Source: Streptomyces sp. NBC_01446 (GTDB lineage Bacteria; Actinomycetota; Actinomycetes; Streptomycetales; Streptomycetaceae). Taken from it: a stretch of DNA of 64,000 bases. The notes under the pieces were generated by a model. The model was not told the origin of the DNA. It made no database searches and saw only the letters and a program-made list of their open reading frames with translations. The position numbers and the translations under genes are program-made. Positions 27,179 through 36,363 of this stretch are shown here, piece by piece. Location: assembly GCF_026340095.1 (NCBI RefSeq), contig NZ_JAPEPO010000001.1:5170001-5234000 (forward strand), given 5' to 3'. How positions within the stretch are numbered: position 1 is the stretch's first letter; every line of letters starts with the position of its first letter.

Positions 27179-28230
27179 GGGTTCCTCCTCGTTGAGGTCG
27201 TGGCGGTGGGGGTGTCTGCGGGAGCCGGAGCCGGGCTCTTTGTCTCGCCGCAGGACCGCCGGACGACCAGGCGCGCCGGCAGTGTCACCGACTGCGGGGG
27301 CCTGCCCTCGATGCGGTCGATCAGGGCCCGTACGGCGGCCCGGCCGAGCTCCTTGGTCGGCTGGGCGATCGCCGTGACCGGCGGGTCGGTGTGCACGAAC
27401 CAGGGGATGTCGTCGAAGGCCGCGAGCCCGATGTCGTGCGGGACGCGCAGCCCGGCGGCCCTGATCGCGTCGAGCGCGCCGAGCGCCATCAGGTTGTCGG
27501 CGGCGAACACGACCTCGGGCGGCTCGGACAGGGCCAGGAAGCGCTCCGTCGCGCGCCGGCCGCTGTCCGCCTGGAAGTCGCCCTGCCCGATGTAGGCGTC
27601 CGGCAGGGATATCCCGTACGCGGCGAGCGCCTCGCGGAACGCCTCGACGCGCTCGCTGCCGGTCGTGGTGGCGGCGGGCCCCGCGATGATGGCGAGGCGG
27701 CGGTGGCCGAGGGCGTGCAGATGGGCCACGAGGTCGCGCACCGCGGCGCGCCCGTCGGAGCGGACCACGGGCACGTCCACGCCCGGGATCCAGCGGTCGA
27801 CGAAGACCATCGGCGTACCGGCGCGCGCGGCTTCCAGCATCAGCGGCGAGCCGCCGTCGGTGGGGGAGACCAGGAGGCCGTCGATGCGCCGGTCGACGAG
27901 GGTGCGTACGTGGTGGTCCTGGATGTCGGGCTGCTCGTCCGCGTTCCCGATGATGACGCTGTAGCCCAGCGCGCGGGCCTCCTCCTCGACGGAGCGGGCC
28001 AGCTCGGTGAAGTACGGGTTGAGTACGTCGCTGATGACCAGGCCGAGCGTGCGGGTCTGGGCGGTGCGCAGGGAGCGGGCCACGGCGTTCGGGCGGTAGC
28101 CGAGCGAGTCGACCGCGCCGAGCACGCGGGCGCGCGCGTCCGGGCTCACGGACGGGTGGCTGTTCAGCACCCGCGAGACCGTGGCGACGGAGACACCCGC
28201 CGCCGCGGCGACGTCCTTGATGCTCGCCAT
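27175..28230 (-). CDS. rbsR: LacI-family repressor of the ribose operon
   Basis: This 351-residue repressor opens with the HTH MASIKDVAAAAGVSVATVSRVLN and the hinge segment NAVARSLRTAQTRTLGLVISDVLNPYF. The sugar domain has segments HRRLAIIAGPAATTTGSERVEAF and FAADNLMALGALDAIRAAGLRVP. ATG 28230 has the strong site AAGGAGGTGG upstream; a GTG at 28296 is not needed. It is the first gene of the ribose operon, its stop overlaps rbsA by 4 bases, and two identical 18-bp operator-like copies lie 66-105 bp upstream. It should repress its own operon until ribose or a phosphate of it binds. Confidence 0.9.
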   Translation of the reverse strand: MASIKDVAAAAGVSVATVSRVLNSHPSVSPDARARVLGAVDSLGYRPNAVARSLRTAQTRTLGLVISDVLNPYFTELARSVEEEARALGYSVIIGNADEQPDIQDHHVRTLVDRRIDGLLVSPTDGGSPLMLEAARAGTPMVFVDRWIPGVDVPVVRSDGRAAVRDLVAHLHALGHRRLAIIAGPAATTTGSERVEAFREALAAYGISLPDAYIGQGDFQADSGRRATERFLALSEPPEVVFAADNLMALGALDAIRAAGLRVPHDIGLAAFDDIPWFVHTDPPVTAIAQPTKELGRAAVRALIDRIEGRPPQSVTLPARLVVRRSCGETKSPAPAPADTPTATTSTRRNP

Positions 28231-28295
28231 CGCAGGACCACCTCCTTGTGGCTGCTTGGTCCGGAACGGATCCGAAACCTGGTTCGACACCGTCA

Positions 28296-28335
28296 TGGAA
28301 TCGATTACACGGAGAATTGGAATCGATTACACGGA
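28296..28335. promoter_or_regulatory. Twin LacI-type operators of the ribose operon
   Basis: The 18-bp sequence TGGAATCGATTACACGGA occurs twice without mismatch, at 28296-28313 and 28318-28335. Each copy is centred on the palindrome AATCGATT. The 22-bp centre-to-centre spacing is about two helical turns, so two repressor dimers could bind the same face upstream of rbsR. Confidence 0.75.
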
Positions 28336-28477
28336 CTGTTGGCAACCCCCGTTCCGCTTATCGAGACCGGATCGTGATGTACGCCGCCCTCGCGGCCGGT
28401 GTCGGACGGCCGTGTCAGTGGTGCGTGAGACGCTGGCGGAGTCAGCCACGGAACCCGCACGGAAGGGGCACACGCCC

Positions 28478-29065
28478 GTGAACCACGCACAGCTCACCGC
28501 GCTCGGCCGGGCCCTGCGCCTCCTCGGCGAGCACGGCGAGGGCCTCAGCACCGACACCCCCGACAGCAAGCTGCACGAGATGCGCGCGGACGTGAAGCGC
28601 GCGCTCGACCTCATCGAGGACTCCGTCACCGGCGACCCGCCCACCACGCGCTGCCCGGAGCACCCCACGGGCCCGGTCGACGAGAACGCGCAGGACCTGT
28701 GCCTGCTCTGCGAGACCCGTCGCCGCGTCGCCCGCCGCTCCGAGATCAATGGCACATATCCCACGAGACCCCGGCAGGGGGAGAGCGCGGACGCCCCGGC
28801 GATGTCGCGGTACGGCGTCCGGGAGGACCGCCCGCAGCCCCAGCAGCGCTGGCTCCCCGAGAAGTGGAACGGGCAGGTGTGGCAGCTGTGCGGCACCCCG
28901 CGGCACGACCGCAGGGAGGCCGAGCACTATCTCGCGGCCCAGCGCAGGGAGCCCCGCGCGGCCTCGGCGTACCGCCTGGTCCACGCGTTCACGGACTACG
29001 AGGTGGTGCGGGTCTGGGGCACGCCCGTCAAGGTGGACATCGAACCCATGGGCGGCGGCCTGTAG
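28478..29065 (+). CDS. Conserved hypothetical protein with possible zinc-binding cysteines
   Basis: This 195-residue soluble protein starts at a GTG with GGAAGGGG 9 bp upstream. The first 60 residues are predicted helical (ALGRALRLLGEHGEG, ADVKRALDLIEDSV). Next comes CPEH...CLLC (residues about 67-88), a spacing that could hold zinc. The C-terminal half has tryptophan-rich segments QRWLPEKWNGQVWQLCG and ends with a beta-like stretch. I do not recognise the family. It is on the plus strand, divergent from the ribose operon and 55 bp upstream of recD2; a joint transcript with recD2 is possible but not shown. Confidence 0.65.
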   Translation: MNHAQLTALGRALRLLGEHGEGLSTDTPDSKLHEMRADVKRALDLIEDSVTGDPPTTRCPEHPTGPVDENAQDLCLLCETRRRVARRSEINGTYPTRPRQGESADAPAMSRYGVREDRPQPQQRWLPEKWNGQVWQLCGTPRHDRREAEHYLAAQRREPRAASAYRLVHAFTDYEVVRVWGTPVKVDIEPMGGGL

Positions 29066-29120
29066 TCCGTAACCCGGGTACCGCTCCCCGGGTGTCCGAC
29101 CCCACGGGTACGGTCGCCTC

Positions 29121-31424
29121 ATGTCGAACCCGGGGATGGCGGTGCTCGAGGGGGTCCTCGAGCGGATCACGTACGCCAACGAGGAGAGCGGGTACACGGT
29201 CGCCCGCGTCGACACCGGCCGCGGCGGCGGTGATCTGCTCACCGTCGTCGGCGCGCTGCTTGGCGCGCAGGCCGGCGAGTCGCTGCGCATGGAGGGCCGC
29301 TGGGGCTCCCACCCGCAGTACGGCAAGCAGTTCACCGTGGAGAACTACACGACGGTCCTGCCCGCCACCATCCAGGGCATCCGCCGCTATCTCGGATCCG
29401 GCCTGGTCAAGGGCATCGGCCCGGTCTTCGCCGACCGGATCACCCGTCACTTCGGCCTGGACACCCTGGACATCATCGAGCAGGAGCCGAAGCGCCTGAT
29501 CGAGGTGCCGGGCCTCGGCCCCAAGCGCACCAAGAAGATCGCCGACGCCTGGGAGGAGCAGAAGGCCATCAAGGAAGTGATGGTCTTCCTCCAGAGCGTG
29601 GAGGTGTCCACGTCGATCGCGGTGCGCATCTACAAGAAGTACGGCGACGCGTCGATCTCCGTGGTCAAGAACCAGCCCTACCGGCTCGCGTCCGACGTCT
29701 GGGGCATCGGCTTCCTCACCGCCGACCGCATCGCGCAGTCCGTCGGCATCCCGCACGACAGCCCCGAGCGCGTCAAGGCGGGCCTGCAGTACGCGCTTTC
29801 GCAGTCCACCGACCAGGGCCACTGCTTCCTGCCGGAGGAACAGCTGATCTCCGACGCGGTCAAACTCCTCCAGGTCGACACGGGCCTGGTCATCGAGTGC
29901 CTGGACGAGCTGGCGGGCGAGGAGGAGGGCGTCGTACGGGAGCGGGTGCCGGGCCCGGACGGCGGGGAAGAGCTGGTGACCGCGGTCTATCTCGTCCCCT
30001 TCCACCGCGCCGAACTCTCCTTGTCCGCCCAGCTGTTGCGCCTCCTGCGCACGGACGAGGACCGGATGCCGGGGTTCCGGGACGTCGCGTGGGACAAGGC
30101 TTTGACCTGGCTCGCGGGGCGCACGGGGGCCGAGCTCGCGCCCGAGCAGGAGGAGGCGGTGAAGCTCGCCCTGACGAAGAAGGTCGCCGTCCTCACCGGA
30201 GGTCCCGGCTGCGGCAAGTCCTTCACGGTCCGCTCGATCGTCGAACTGGCGCGCGCCAAGCGGGCGAAGGTCGTCCTCGCCGCCCCCACGGGCCGCGCCG
30301 CCAAGCGCCTGGCCGAGCTGACCGGCGCCGAGGCGTCCACGGTCCACCGCCTGCTCGAACTCAAGCCGGGCGGTGACGCGGCCTACGACCGGGACCGGCC
30401 GCTCGACGCCGACCTCGTCGTGGTCGACGAGGCGTCGATGCTCGACCTCCTGCTGGCCAACAAGCTGGCCAAGGCCGTGCCGCCGGGCGCCCATCTGCTG
30501 TTCGTGGGCGACGTCGACCAGCTGCCGAGCGTCGGCGCGGGCGAGGTGCTGCGGGACCTGCTCGGCGAGGGCGGCCCGGTCCCCGCGGTCCGCCTCACCC
30601 GCATCTTCCGCCAGGCCCAGGAGTCCGGCGTCGTCACGAACGCGCACCGCATCAATGGGGGTCAGCATCCGCTCACCCAGGGCCTCAAGGACTTCTTCCT
30701 GTTCGTGGAGGAGGACACGGAGGAGGCGGGCCGGCTCACCGTCGATGTCGCCGCCCGCCGCATCCCCGCCAAGTTCGGCCTCGACCCGCGGCGCGACATC
30801 CAGGTTCTCGCCCCGATGCACCGCGGCCCGGCCGGCGCCGGCACCCTCAACGGCCTGCTCCAGCAGGCCGTCACGCCCGCCCGCCCCGACCTCCCCGAGA
30901 AGCGCTTCGGCGGCCGGGTCTTCCGCGTGGGCGACAAAGTCACCCAGATCAGGAACAACTACGAGAAGGGGGAGAACGGCGTGTTCAACGGCACCGTCGG
31001 CGTCGTCACCTCCCTCGACGCGGACGAGCAGCGGCTGACCGTGCTCACCGACGAGGACGAGGAAGTTGTATACGAATTCGATGAGCTGGACGAGCTGGCT
31101 CACGCGTATGCCGTGACGATCCACCGCTCCCAGGGAAGTGAGTATCCGTGCGTCGTGATCCCGGTGACGACCGGCGCCTGGATGATGCTGCAGAGGAACC
31201 TCCTCTACACGGCGGTCACGCGGGCCAAGAAGCTGGTGGTGCTCGTCGGTTCACGCAAGGCGCTCGGCCAGGCGGTGCGCACGGTCTCCGCGGGAAGGCG
31301 TTGTACGGCGCTCCGTTTCCGGCTCTCCGGGGGCACATCCTTCGGTTTGGTAACTTTCGATCGATCAAATGAGTCGGAAACGTCACACGGGCTTTCCGGA
31401 AGCGGGGCGAAGGGGGCAGGATGA
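29121..31424 (+). CDS. recD2: RecD2-type 5'-3' DNA helicase
   Basis: This 767-residue superfamily 1B helicase resembles the RecD2 proteins of bacteria without RecBCD. The N-terminal OB/helix-hairpin-helix part (residues 1-230) carries LVKGIGPVFADRITRHFG and LIEVPGLGPKRTKKIADAW. Walker A is GGPGCGKS at 360-367 with Lys366, motif II is Asp436-Glu-Ala-Ser, motif III GDVDQLPSVGAG, and motif VI VTIHRSQGSEYPCVVIP plus LLYTAVTRAKKLVVLVG. It would unwind DNA during repair. The last 35 residues after RRCTALRFRL look unlike the family and run toward the gltA promoter region, so the natural stop may have been lost or shifted. Start ATG 29121 gives the expected N-terminus. Confidence 0.9.
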   Translation: MSNPGMAVLEGVLERITYANEESGYTVARVDTGRGGGDLLTVVGALLGAQAGESLRMEGRWGSHPQYGKQFTVENYTTVLPATIQGIRRYLGSGLVKGIGPVFADRITRHFGLDTLDIIEQEPKRLIEVPGLGPKRTKKIADAWEEQKAIKEVMVFLQSVEVSTSIAVRIYKKYGDASISVVKNQPYRLASDVWGIGFLTADRIAQSVGIPHDSPERVKAGLQYALSQSTDQGHCFLPEEQLISDAVKLLQVDTGLVIECLDELAGEEEGVVRERVPGPDGGEELVTAVYLVPFHRAELSLSAQLLRLLRTDEDRMPGFRDVAWDKALTWLAGRTGAELAPEQEEAVKLALTKKVAVLTGGPGCGKSFTVRSIVELARAKRAKVVLAAPTGRAAKRLAELTGAEASTVHRLLELKPGGDAAYDRDRPLDADLVVVDEASMLDLLLANKLAKAVPPGAHLLFVGDVDQLPSVGAGEVLRDLLGEGGPVPAVRLTRIFRQAQESGVVTNAHRINGGQHPLTQGLKDFFLFVEEDTEEAGRLTVDVAARRIPAKFGLDPRRDIQVLAPMHRGPAGAGTLNGLLQQAVTPARPDLPEKRFGGRVFRVGDKVTQIRNNYEKGENGVFNGTVGVVTSLDADEQRLTVLTDEDEEVVYEFDELDELAHAYAVTIHRSQGSEYPCVVIPVTTGAWMMLQRNLLYTAVTRAKKLVVLVGSRKALGQAVRTVSAGRRCTALRFRLSGGTSFGLVTFDRSNESETSHGLSGSGAKGAG

Positions 31425-31558
31425 GCAGGTTGGCGGCACTCAGTGCCGCGAATAGGCCCAATGGTCGACCCCGAGTGCACTCTGCTGGGCCAAGTGGGGG
31501 ATGGTAGAGAACAGTCAGGGCACCTCGAAGAAGAGGCACTACGTCGGTGAGGGATGAC

Positions 31559-32848
31559 GTGAGCGACAACTCTGTAGTACTGCGGTACGGCGATGGCGAG
31601 TACACCTACCCGGTGATCGACAGCACCGTCGGTGACAAGGGCTTCGACATCGGGAAGCTCCGGGCCCAGACCGGTCTGGTGACCCTCGACAGCGGATACG
31701 GCAACACCGCCGCCTATAAATCCGCGATCACCTATCTCGACGGTGAGCAGGGCATCCTCCGGTACCGCGGCTACCCGATCGAGCAGCTGGCCGAGCGTTC
31801 CACCTTCACCGAGGTGGCCTACCTGCTGATCAACGGCGAGCTTCCGACCGTCGACGAGCTCTCCACTTTCAAGAACGAGATCACCGGGCACACGCTGCTC
31901 CACGAGGACGTCAAGCGCTTCTTCGACGGCTTCCCGCGTGACGCCCACCCGATGGCGATGCTGTCCTCCGTGGTCAGCGCGCTGTCGACGTTCTACCAGG
32001 ACAGTCACAACCCGTTCGATGAGCAGCAGCGCCACCTGTCGACGATCCGGCTGCTCGCCAAGCTGCCGACCATCGCGGCGTACGCGTACAAGAAGTCGAT
32101 CGGTCACCCGTTCGTCTACCCGCGCAACGACCTCGGCTACGTCGAGAACTTCCTGCGCATGACGTTCTCCGTGCCGGCGCAGGAGTACGACCTCGACCCG
32201 GTCGTCGTCGCCGCGCTCGAGAAGCTGCTCATCCTGCACGCGGACCACGAGCAGAACTGTTCGACGTCCACCGTGCGTCTGGTCGGCTCCTCGCAGGCGA
32301 ACATGTTCGCCTCGATCTCCGCCGGTATCTCCGCCCTGTGGGGCCCGCTGCACGGCGGCGCCAACCAGTCGGTCCTGGAGATGCTCGAGGGCATCCAGGC
32401 CAACGGCGGCGATGTCGACTCCTTCATCCGCAAGGTGAAGAACAAGGAGGACGGCGTCCGCCTGATGGGCTTCGGCCACCGGGTGTACAAGTCCTTCGAC
32501 CCGCGCGCCAAGATCATCAAGGCCGCGGCGCACGATGTCCTCTCGGCCCTCGGCAAGTCCGACGAGCTGCTCGACATCGCGCTCAAGCTGGAGGAGCACG
32601 CGCTCTCCGACGAGTACTTCGTCTCGCGCAACCTCTACCCGAACGTCGACTTCTACACGGGCCTCATCTACCGGGCCATGGGCTTCCCGACCGAGATGTT
32701 CACGGTCCTGTTCGCCCTCGGCCGGCTGCCGGGCTGGATCGCCCAGTGGCACGAGATGATCAAGGAGCCGGGATCGCGCATCGGCCGCCCGCGCCAGATC
32801 TACACCGGCGAGGTCCTGCGTGACTTCGTGCCCGTCGAGGCTCGCTGA
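31559..32848 (+). CDS. gltA: Citrate synthase
   Basis: This 429-residue type II citrate synthase condenses oxaloacetate with acetyl-CoA at the entry of the TCA cycle. Catalytic residues are visible as His265 in GPLHGGANQ, His307 in GFGHRVYK and Asp364 in NVDFYTG; the binding segment HADHEQNCSTSTVR is at 227-240. GTG 31559 is chosen because GAGGG lies 5 bp upstream and the protein then has the length usual for Streptomyces; GTG 31547 would add four residues. A direct copy of the last 45 bp of the gene lies 44 bp after its stop, followed by a strong terminator. Acetyl-CoA from inositol and fatty-acid breakdown in this window would feed here. Confidence 0.95.
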   Translation: MSDNSVVLRYGDGEYTYPVIDSTVGDKGFDIGKLRAQTGLVTLDSGYGNTAAYKSAITYLDGEQGILRYRGYPIEQLAERSTFTEVAYLLINGELPTVDELSTFKNEITGHTLLHEDVKRFFDGFPRDAHPMAMLSSVVSALSTFYQDSHNPFDEQQRHLSTIRLLAKLPTIAAYAYKKSIGHPFVYPRNDLGYVENFLRMTFSVPAQEYDLDPVVVAALEKLLILHADHEQNCSTSTVRLVGSSQANMFASISAGISALWGPLHGGANQSVLEMLEGIQANGGDVDSFIRKVKNKEDGVRLMGFGHRVYKSFDPRAKIIKAAAHDVLSALGKSDELLDIALKLEEHALSDEYFVSRNLYPNVDFYTGLIYRAMGFPTEMFTVLFALGRLPGWIAQWHEMIKEPGSRIGRPRQIYTGEVLRDFVPVEAR

Positions 32849-32937
32849 TCCTCGGCCGGGGGTCCGGGGGTCGTTCCCCGGGCCGGCACAGTACCGGCGA
32901 GGTCCTGCGTGACTTCGTGCCCGTCGAGGCCCGCTGA
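32804..32937 (+). repeat. Direct duplication of the gltA 3' end
   Basis: The last 45 bp of gltA including the TGA (32804-32848) recur at 32893-32937 with one synonymous difference (GCT to GCC). The copies are offset by 89 bp, so the second is out of frame with the first and is not translated from it. Confidence 0.9.
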
Positions 32938-33025
32938 GGCCTCGCGCCGTGCACCGCGCGCTGCGTGACCGCACACCATGCAGCGCGCCCCCCGCGTCGA
33001 GCGGGAGCAGAAGTGAAGAGAAAGC

Positions 33026-33082
33026 GGAAAGCGCCCCGCTGCCAGTCCCCCCACGGGCCGGCAGTCGGGGCGCTTTCCTTTT
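33026..33082 (+). terminator. Strong intrinsic terminator of gltA
   Basis: GGAAAGCGCCCCG at 33026-33038 pairs perfectly with CGGGGCGCTTTCC at 33066-33078. An inner CTGCC/GGCAG stem continues the hairpin with a one-base bulge, and a TTTT tract follows. It is the best intrinsic terminator in the window. Confidence 0.9.
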
Positions 33083-33481
33083 CCCGGTGCGGATTCCCCC
33101 CACGGGATCCGTCCGGGCGTCTACGGTGCGGTCTGCCGGGACGCGTACACGGGAGGGCCGCTCAAGCTCTCCGTGGCACGTGTCCCGGCCAACGCGGTCG
33201 GGTCCGTCCCCCAAGACGGCCCCGGTCAACACAGAAACGCCCCCCAAGACGTTTCTGCATCGCCTCCTTAGACTCGCGAGAACCTCAAATGGTTACGTTC
33301 AGATCACTGTGATCTGCGTCTCCTGCATATGTCCTGATCGTGCGCAAGAGACCCCATATGTAGATCGAGGTTCGGACGTGAGAATGCTGCGGTTGTGATG
33401 TGAGGCGAATGTGAAGACCCCTTGATGATGGGCCAGACCACGGGCGATGGGAAGTCCTTCCAGAAAAAGGGCCGCTCACCT
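33083..33481. other. 399-bp gap between convergent genes, partly AT-rich
   Basis: No convincing protein gene is present. The stretch 33240-33430 is clearly more AT-rich than its surroundings and contains the perfect palindrome CAGATCACTGTGATCTG at 33300-33316 and two CATATG sites. As the flanking genes converge here, neither needs a promoter in it, so an unannotated RNA or small gene is possible. Confidence 0.4.
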
Positions 33482-35827
33482 TCAGGAAAACGTCCTCAGC
33501 CGGAGGCTGTTCGTCACCACGAACACGGACGAGAACGCCATCGCGGCGCCCGCGATCATCGGGTTCAGGAACCCGGCGGCGGCCAGCGGCAGCGCGGCCA
33601 CGTTGTAGCCGAAGGCCCAGAAGAGGTTCCCCTTGATGGTGGCGAGGGTGCGGCGGGAGAGCCGGATCGCGTCGGCGGCCACGCGCAGGTCCGCCCGCAC
33701 CAGCGTCAGGTCACTCGCCTCGATCGCGGCGTCCGTGCCGGTCCCCATCGCGAGCCCCAGATCGGCGGTGGCGAGCGCCGCCGCGTCGTTCACGCCGTCG
33801 CCGACCATGGCGACGGTGCGCCCCTCGGCCTTCAGGCGCCGGACGACGTCGACCTTCTCCTGCGGCAGGACCTCCGCGTACACGGCGTCCTCGGCGATCC
33901 CCACGGCCCGCGCCACGGACTCGGCGACGATCCGGTTGTCGCCGGTCAGGAGCACCGGCGTGAGGCCCAGCGCGCGCAGCTCGGCGACGGCCTGGGCGCT
34001 CGTCGGGCGGACCGCGTCGGCGACCGTGATGACACCCCGTGCCTCCCCGTCCCAGGCGACGGCGACGGCGGTGCGGCCCGCGGCCTCGGCGGCTGTCTTG
34101 GCGGCGGCCAGCGCGGGCGGCAGGGCGATGCCGTGCTCGGCGAGGAGGCGCTCCCGGCCGACCAGGACGTCGTGCCGGTCCACCACGCCGCGGACGCCCA
34201 GCCCGGCGAGCGCGGTGAAGCGGGTGACGGCGGGCAGTGTGCCGGCCCGGTCGGCGGCGCCCTCCGCGACGGCCCGGGCGACGGGGTGCTCGGAGGCGTG
34301 CTCCGCGGCCCCGGCCAGCCGCAGCAGGGTCTTCTCCTCGACGCCCTCGGCGGCGTACGCGTCCTGGAGCGTCATCCGGCCGGTCGTCACCGTGCCGGTC
34401 TTGTCGAGGACGACGGTGTCGACGCGGCGCGTGTTCTCCAGGACCCCGGGGCCCTTGATGAGGATGCCGAGCTGGGCGCCGCGGCCGGTGCCGACCATGA
34501 GCGCGGTGGGCGTCGCGAGGCCGAGCGAGCAGGGGCAGGCGATGATCAGAACGGCGACGGCCGAGGTGAACGCGGCGGTCACCTCGCCGGTGGCGAGCAG
34601 CCAGCCGGCGAACGTGCCGAGCGCGATGACGAACACCACCGGCACGAACACGCCGGCGATCCGGTCGGCGAGGCGCTGCACCTCGGCCTTGCCGGTCTGC
34701 GCGTCCTCGACGAGGCGCGCCATGCGGGCGAGTTGGGTGTCGGCGCCGACGCGGGTCGCCTCGACGACGAGCCGGCCGCCGGCGTTCACGGTCGCGCCGG
34801 TCACGGCGTCGCCGACGGTCACGTCCACGGGCGCGGACTCGCCGGTGAGCAGGGCGGCGTCGACGGCTGAGGCACCCTCGACGACGATGCCGTCGGTCGC
34901 GATCTTCTCGCCGGGCCGCACGACGAACCGGTCGCCCGGCCTCAGCCGCCCGACCGGCAGGCGCACTTCCGCGCCCGAGGCGTCCAGCACGGCGACGTCC
35001 TTGGCGCCGAGTTCGAGCAGGGCGCGCAGGGCGGTGCCGGCCCGGCGCTTGGAGCGGGCCTCCAGATAGCGGCCGAGCAGGATCAGGGTGACGACGCCCG
35101 CGGCGACTTCGAGGTAGATGGTGGAGGTGGCGTCGGTGCGGTCGACGGCGAACGTGAATCCGTGCCGCATCCCGATCGTCCCGGCGTCGCCCAGGAACAG
35201 GGCCCACAGCGACCAGCCGAACGCGGCGAGCGTCCCGACGGAGACGAGCGTGTCCATGGTGGCGGCGCCGTGCCGCGCGTTGGTCCAGGCGGCCCGGTGG
35301 AAGGGGAGCCCGCCCCAGACGGCGACGGGGGCGGCGAGCGTGAGGGAGAGCCACTGCCAGTTGTCGAACTGGAGGGCGGGCACCATCGCCAGCAGGACGA
35401 CGGGCAGGGAGAGCAGCACGCAGACGGCGAGCCGCCGGCGCACAGGGGTGGTGGGGTCGGGCTCGGCGCCGGTCCCGGAACCGCTCCCGGCTTCCGTGCG
35501 GACCTCGTCCCGGTGTTCGTCGCCGGCCCCGTCCGGACCGTCCGCGGAGGCTTCGACCGGCTCCTCCCGGACGACCGGCTCCTCCCGGACGACCGGCTCC
35601 GCCGTGTATCCGAGCTTCTGCACCGTGGCGACCAGTTCGGCGACCTCGACCCCGGGCGCGTACGCGACCTTCGCCTTCTCGGTCGCGAGATTGACCGTCG
35701 CCGTCACGCCGTCGAGGCGGTTGAGCTTCTTCTCGATACGGGCCGAGCAGGAGGCGCAGGTCATCCCGCCGACGGCGAGCTCCACTTCGGAGAGCGGCCC
35801 GGCCGTGGTGTCCGTGGGCGTGGTCAT
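33482..35827 (-). CDS. copA: Copper-exporting P-type ATPase
   Basis: This 781-residue P1B-type ATPase pumps Cu(I) out across the membrane. An N-terminal HMA domain carries GGMTCASC with Cys24 and Cys27. The membrane metal site is Cys431-Pro-Cys433 in [11 protein letters not shown], with Tyr-Asn in [10 protein letters not shown] and Met/Ser in [10 protein letters not shown] of the last helices, the P1B-1 copper pattern. The phosphorylated Asp is Asp475 in DKTGT; TGE is in [13 protein letters not shown] in [12 protein letters not shown] and the hinge is GDGVND. The linker after the HMA domain contains a short tandem repeat (VVREEP twice). The gene follows copZ on the minus strand after 91 bp and is probably controlled by the CsoR box upstream of copZ. 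Confidence 0.94.
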   Translation of the reverse strand: MTTPTDTTAGPLSEVELAVGGMTCASCSARIEKKLNRLDGVTATVNLATEKAKVAYAPGVEVAELVATVQKLGYTAEPVVREEPVVREEPVEASADGPDGAGDEHRDEVRTEAGSGSGTGAEPDPTTPVRRRLAVCVLLSLPVVLLAMVPALQFDNWQWLSLTLAAPVAVWGGLPFHRAAWTNARHGAATMDTLVSVGTLAAFGWSLWALFLGDAGTIGMRHGFTFAVDRTDATSTIYLEVAAGVVTLILLGRYLEARSKRRAGTALRALLELGAKDVAVLDASGAEVRLPVGRLRPGDRFVVRPGEKIATDGIVVEGASAVDAALLTGESAPVDVTVGDAVTGATVNAGGRLVVEATRVGADTQLARMARLVEDAQTGKAEVQRLADRIAGVFVPVVFVIALGTFAGWLLATGEVTAAFTSAVAVLIIACPCSLGLATPTALMVGTGRGAQLGILIKGPGVLENTRRVDTVVLDKTGTVTTGRMTLQDAYAAEGVEEKTLLRLAGAAEHASEHPVARAVAEGAADRAGTLPAVTRFTALAGLGVRGVVDRHDVLVGRERLLAEHGIALPPALAAAKTAAEAAGRTAVAVAWDGEARGVITVADAVRPTSAQAVAELRALGLTPVLLTGDNRIVAESVARAVGIAEDAVYAEVLPQEKVDVVRRLKAEGRTVAMVGDGVNDAAALATADLGLAMGTGTDAAIEASDLTLVRADLRVAADAIRLSRRTLATIKGNLFWAFGYNVAALPLAAAGFLNPMIAGAAMAFSSVFVVTNSLRLRTFS

Positions 35828-35918
35828 CGCGGTTCTTTCCAGGGGCGTACGGGACTACCGCCGAGCGTACGACCACGGGTGCCGGGCCGTGATGGGCGGC
35901 CCGGCGCTCCCTGAGGTC

Positions 35919-36236
35919 TCAGGCGCTGCCGGCCAGCTCGTAGCCCGCCTCGTCGACGGCGGCCCGGACTTCCTCCTCGTCGAGGGGCGCCGCGGAGACG
36001 ACGGTCACCTGTCCCGTGGAGGCCACGGCCTTCACCGACATGACGCCGGCCAGCCCCGAGATCTCGTCCGACACCGCGCCCTCGCAGTGGCCGCAGGTCA
36101 TGCCGGTCACCTGGTACACGGTGGTGACGGCTCCCTCGGCGCTCCCGGCGGCGTCCGAGTGGCACGAACCGCTGGGCGAGCAGCAGGAACCGGTCGACTC
36201 GGTGCCGATCTGGGGGAGCTCGGTCTGGGCGCTCAT
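35919..36236 (-). CDS. copZ: Copper chaperone with HMA domain
   Basis: This 105-residue cytoplasmic protein has an HMA domain over residues 40-105, with the Cu(I)-binding MTCGHC and the usual ending EEEVRAAVDEAGYEL. The N-terminal 40 residues are an extra segment containing three more cysteines and a histidine in CCSPSGSCH, which standard CopZ (about 68 residues) lacks and which may give a second metal site. ATG 36236 has AAGGAGAA upstream. It would pass copper to the adjacent CopA. A CsoR-type operator lies about 110 bp upstream. Confidence 0.88.
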   Translation of the reverse strand: MSAQTELPQIGTESTGSCCSPSGSCHSDAAGSAEGAVTTVYQVTGMTCGHCEGAVSDEISGLAGVMSVKAVASTGQVTVVSAAPLDEEEVRAAVDEAGYELAGSA

Positions 36237-36346
36237 GTCGTTCTCCTTGTCGAAGGCCGCGTGCGTCCCGGTCTGCGCAGGCGTGCGGCGTACCGTGCGA
36301 GTGAGGCGCCGGGCCATCCCCGGGACCTCCTGACCCTCACGACTGT

Positions 36347-36363
36347 ATACCCCTAGGGGGTAT
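36347..36363. promoter_or_regulatory. CsoR-type copper operator
   Basis: ATACCCCTAGGGGGTAT is a near-perfect palindrome matching the actinobacterial CsoR box (ATACCCC core). It lies upstream of copZ-copA and overlaps the stop codon of the prsW-like gene. Copper should release the repressor and induce the chaperone and pump. Confidence 0.85.

Noticed and set aside
33300-33316. The palindrome as a CRP-type site for gltA or copA
   Set aside because: It lies downstream of both genes and differs from the CRP consensus arrangement; no such role can be supported.
35565-35615. A tandem repeat encoding VVREEP twice in copA as a regulatory element
   Set aside because: It is in frame in the flexible linker after the metal-binding domain, where such length variation is common.
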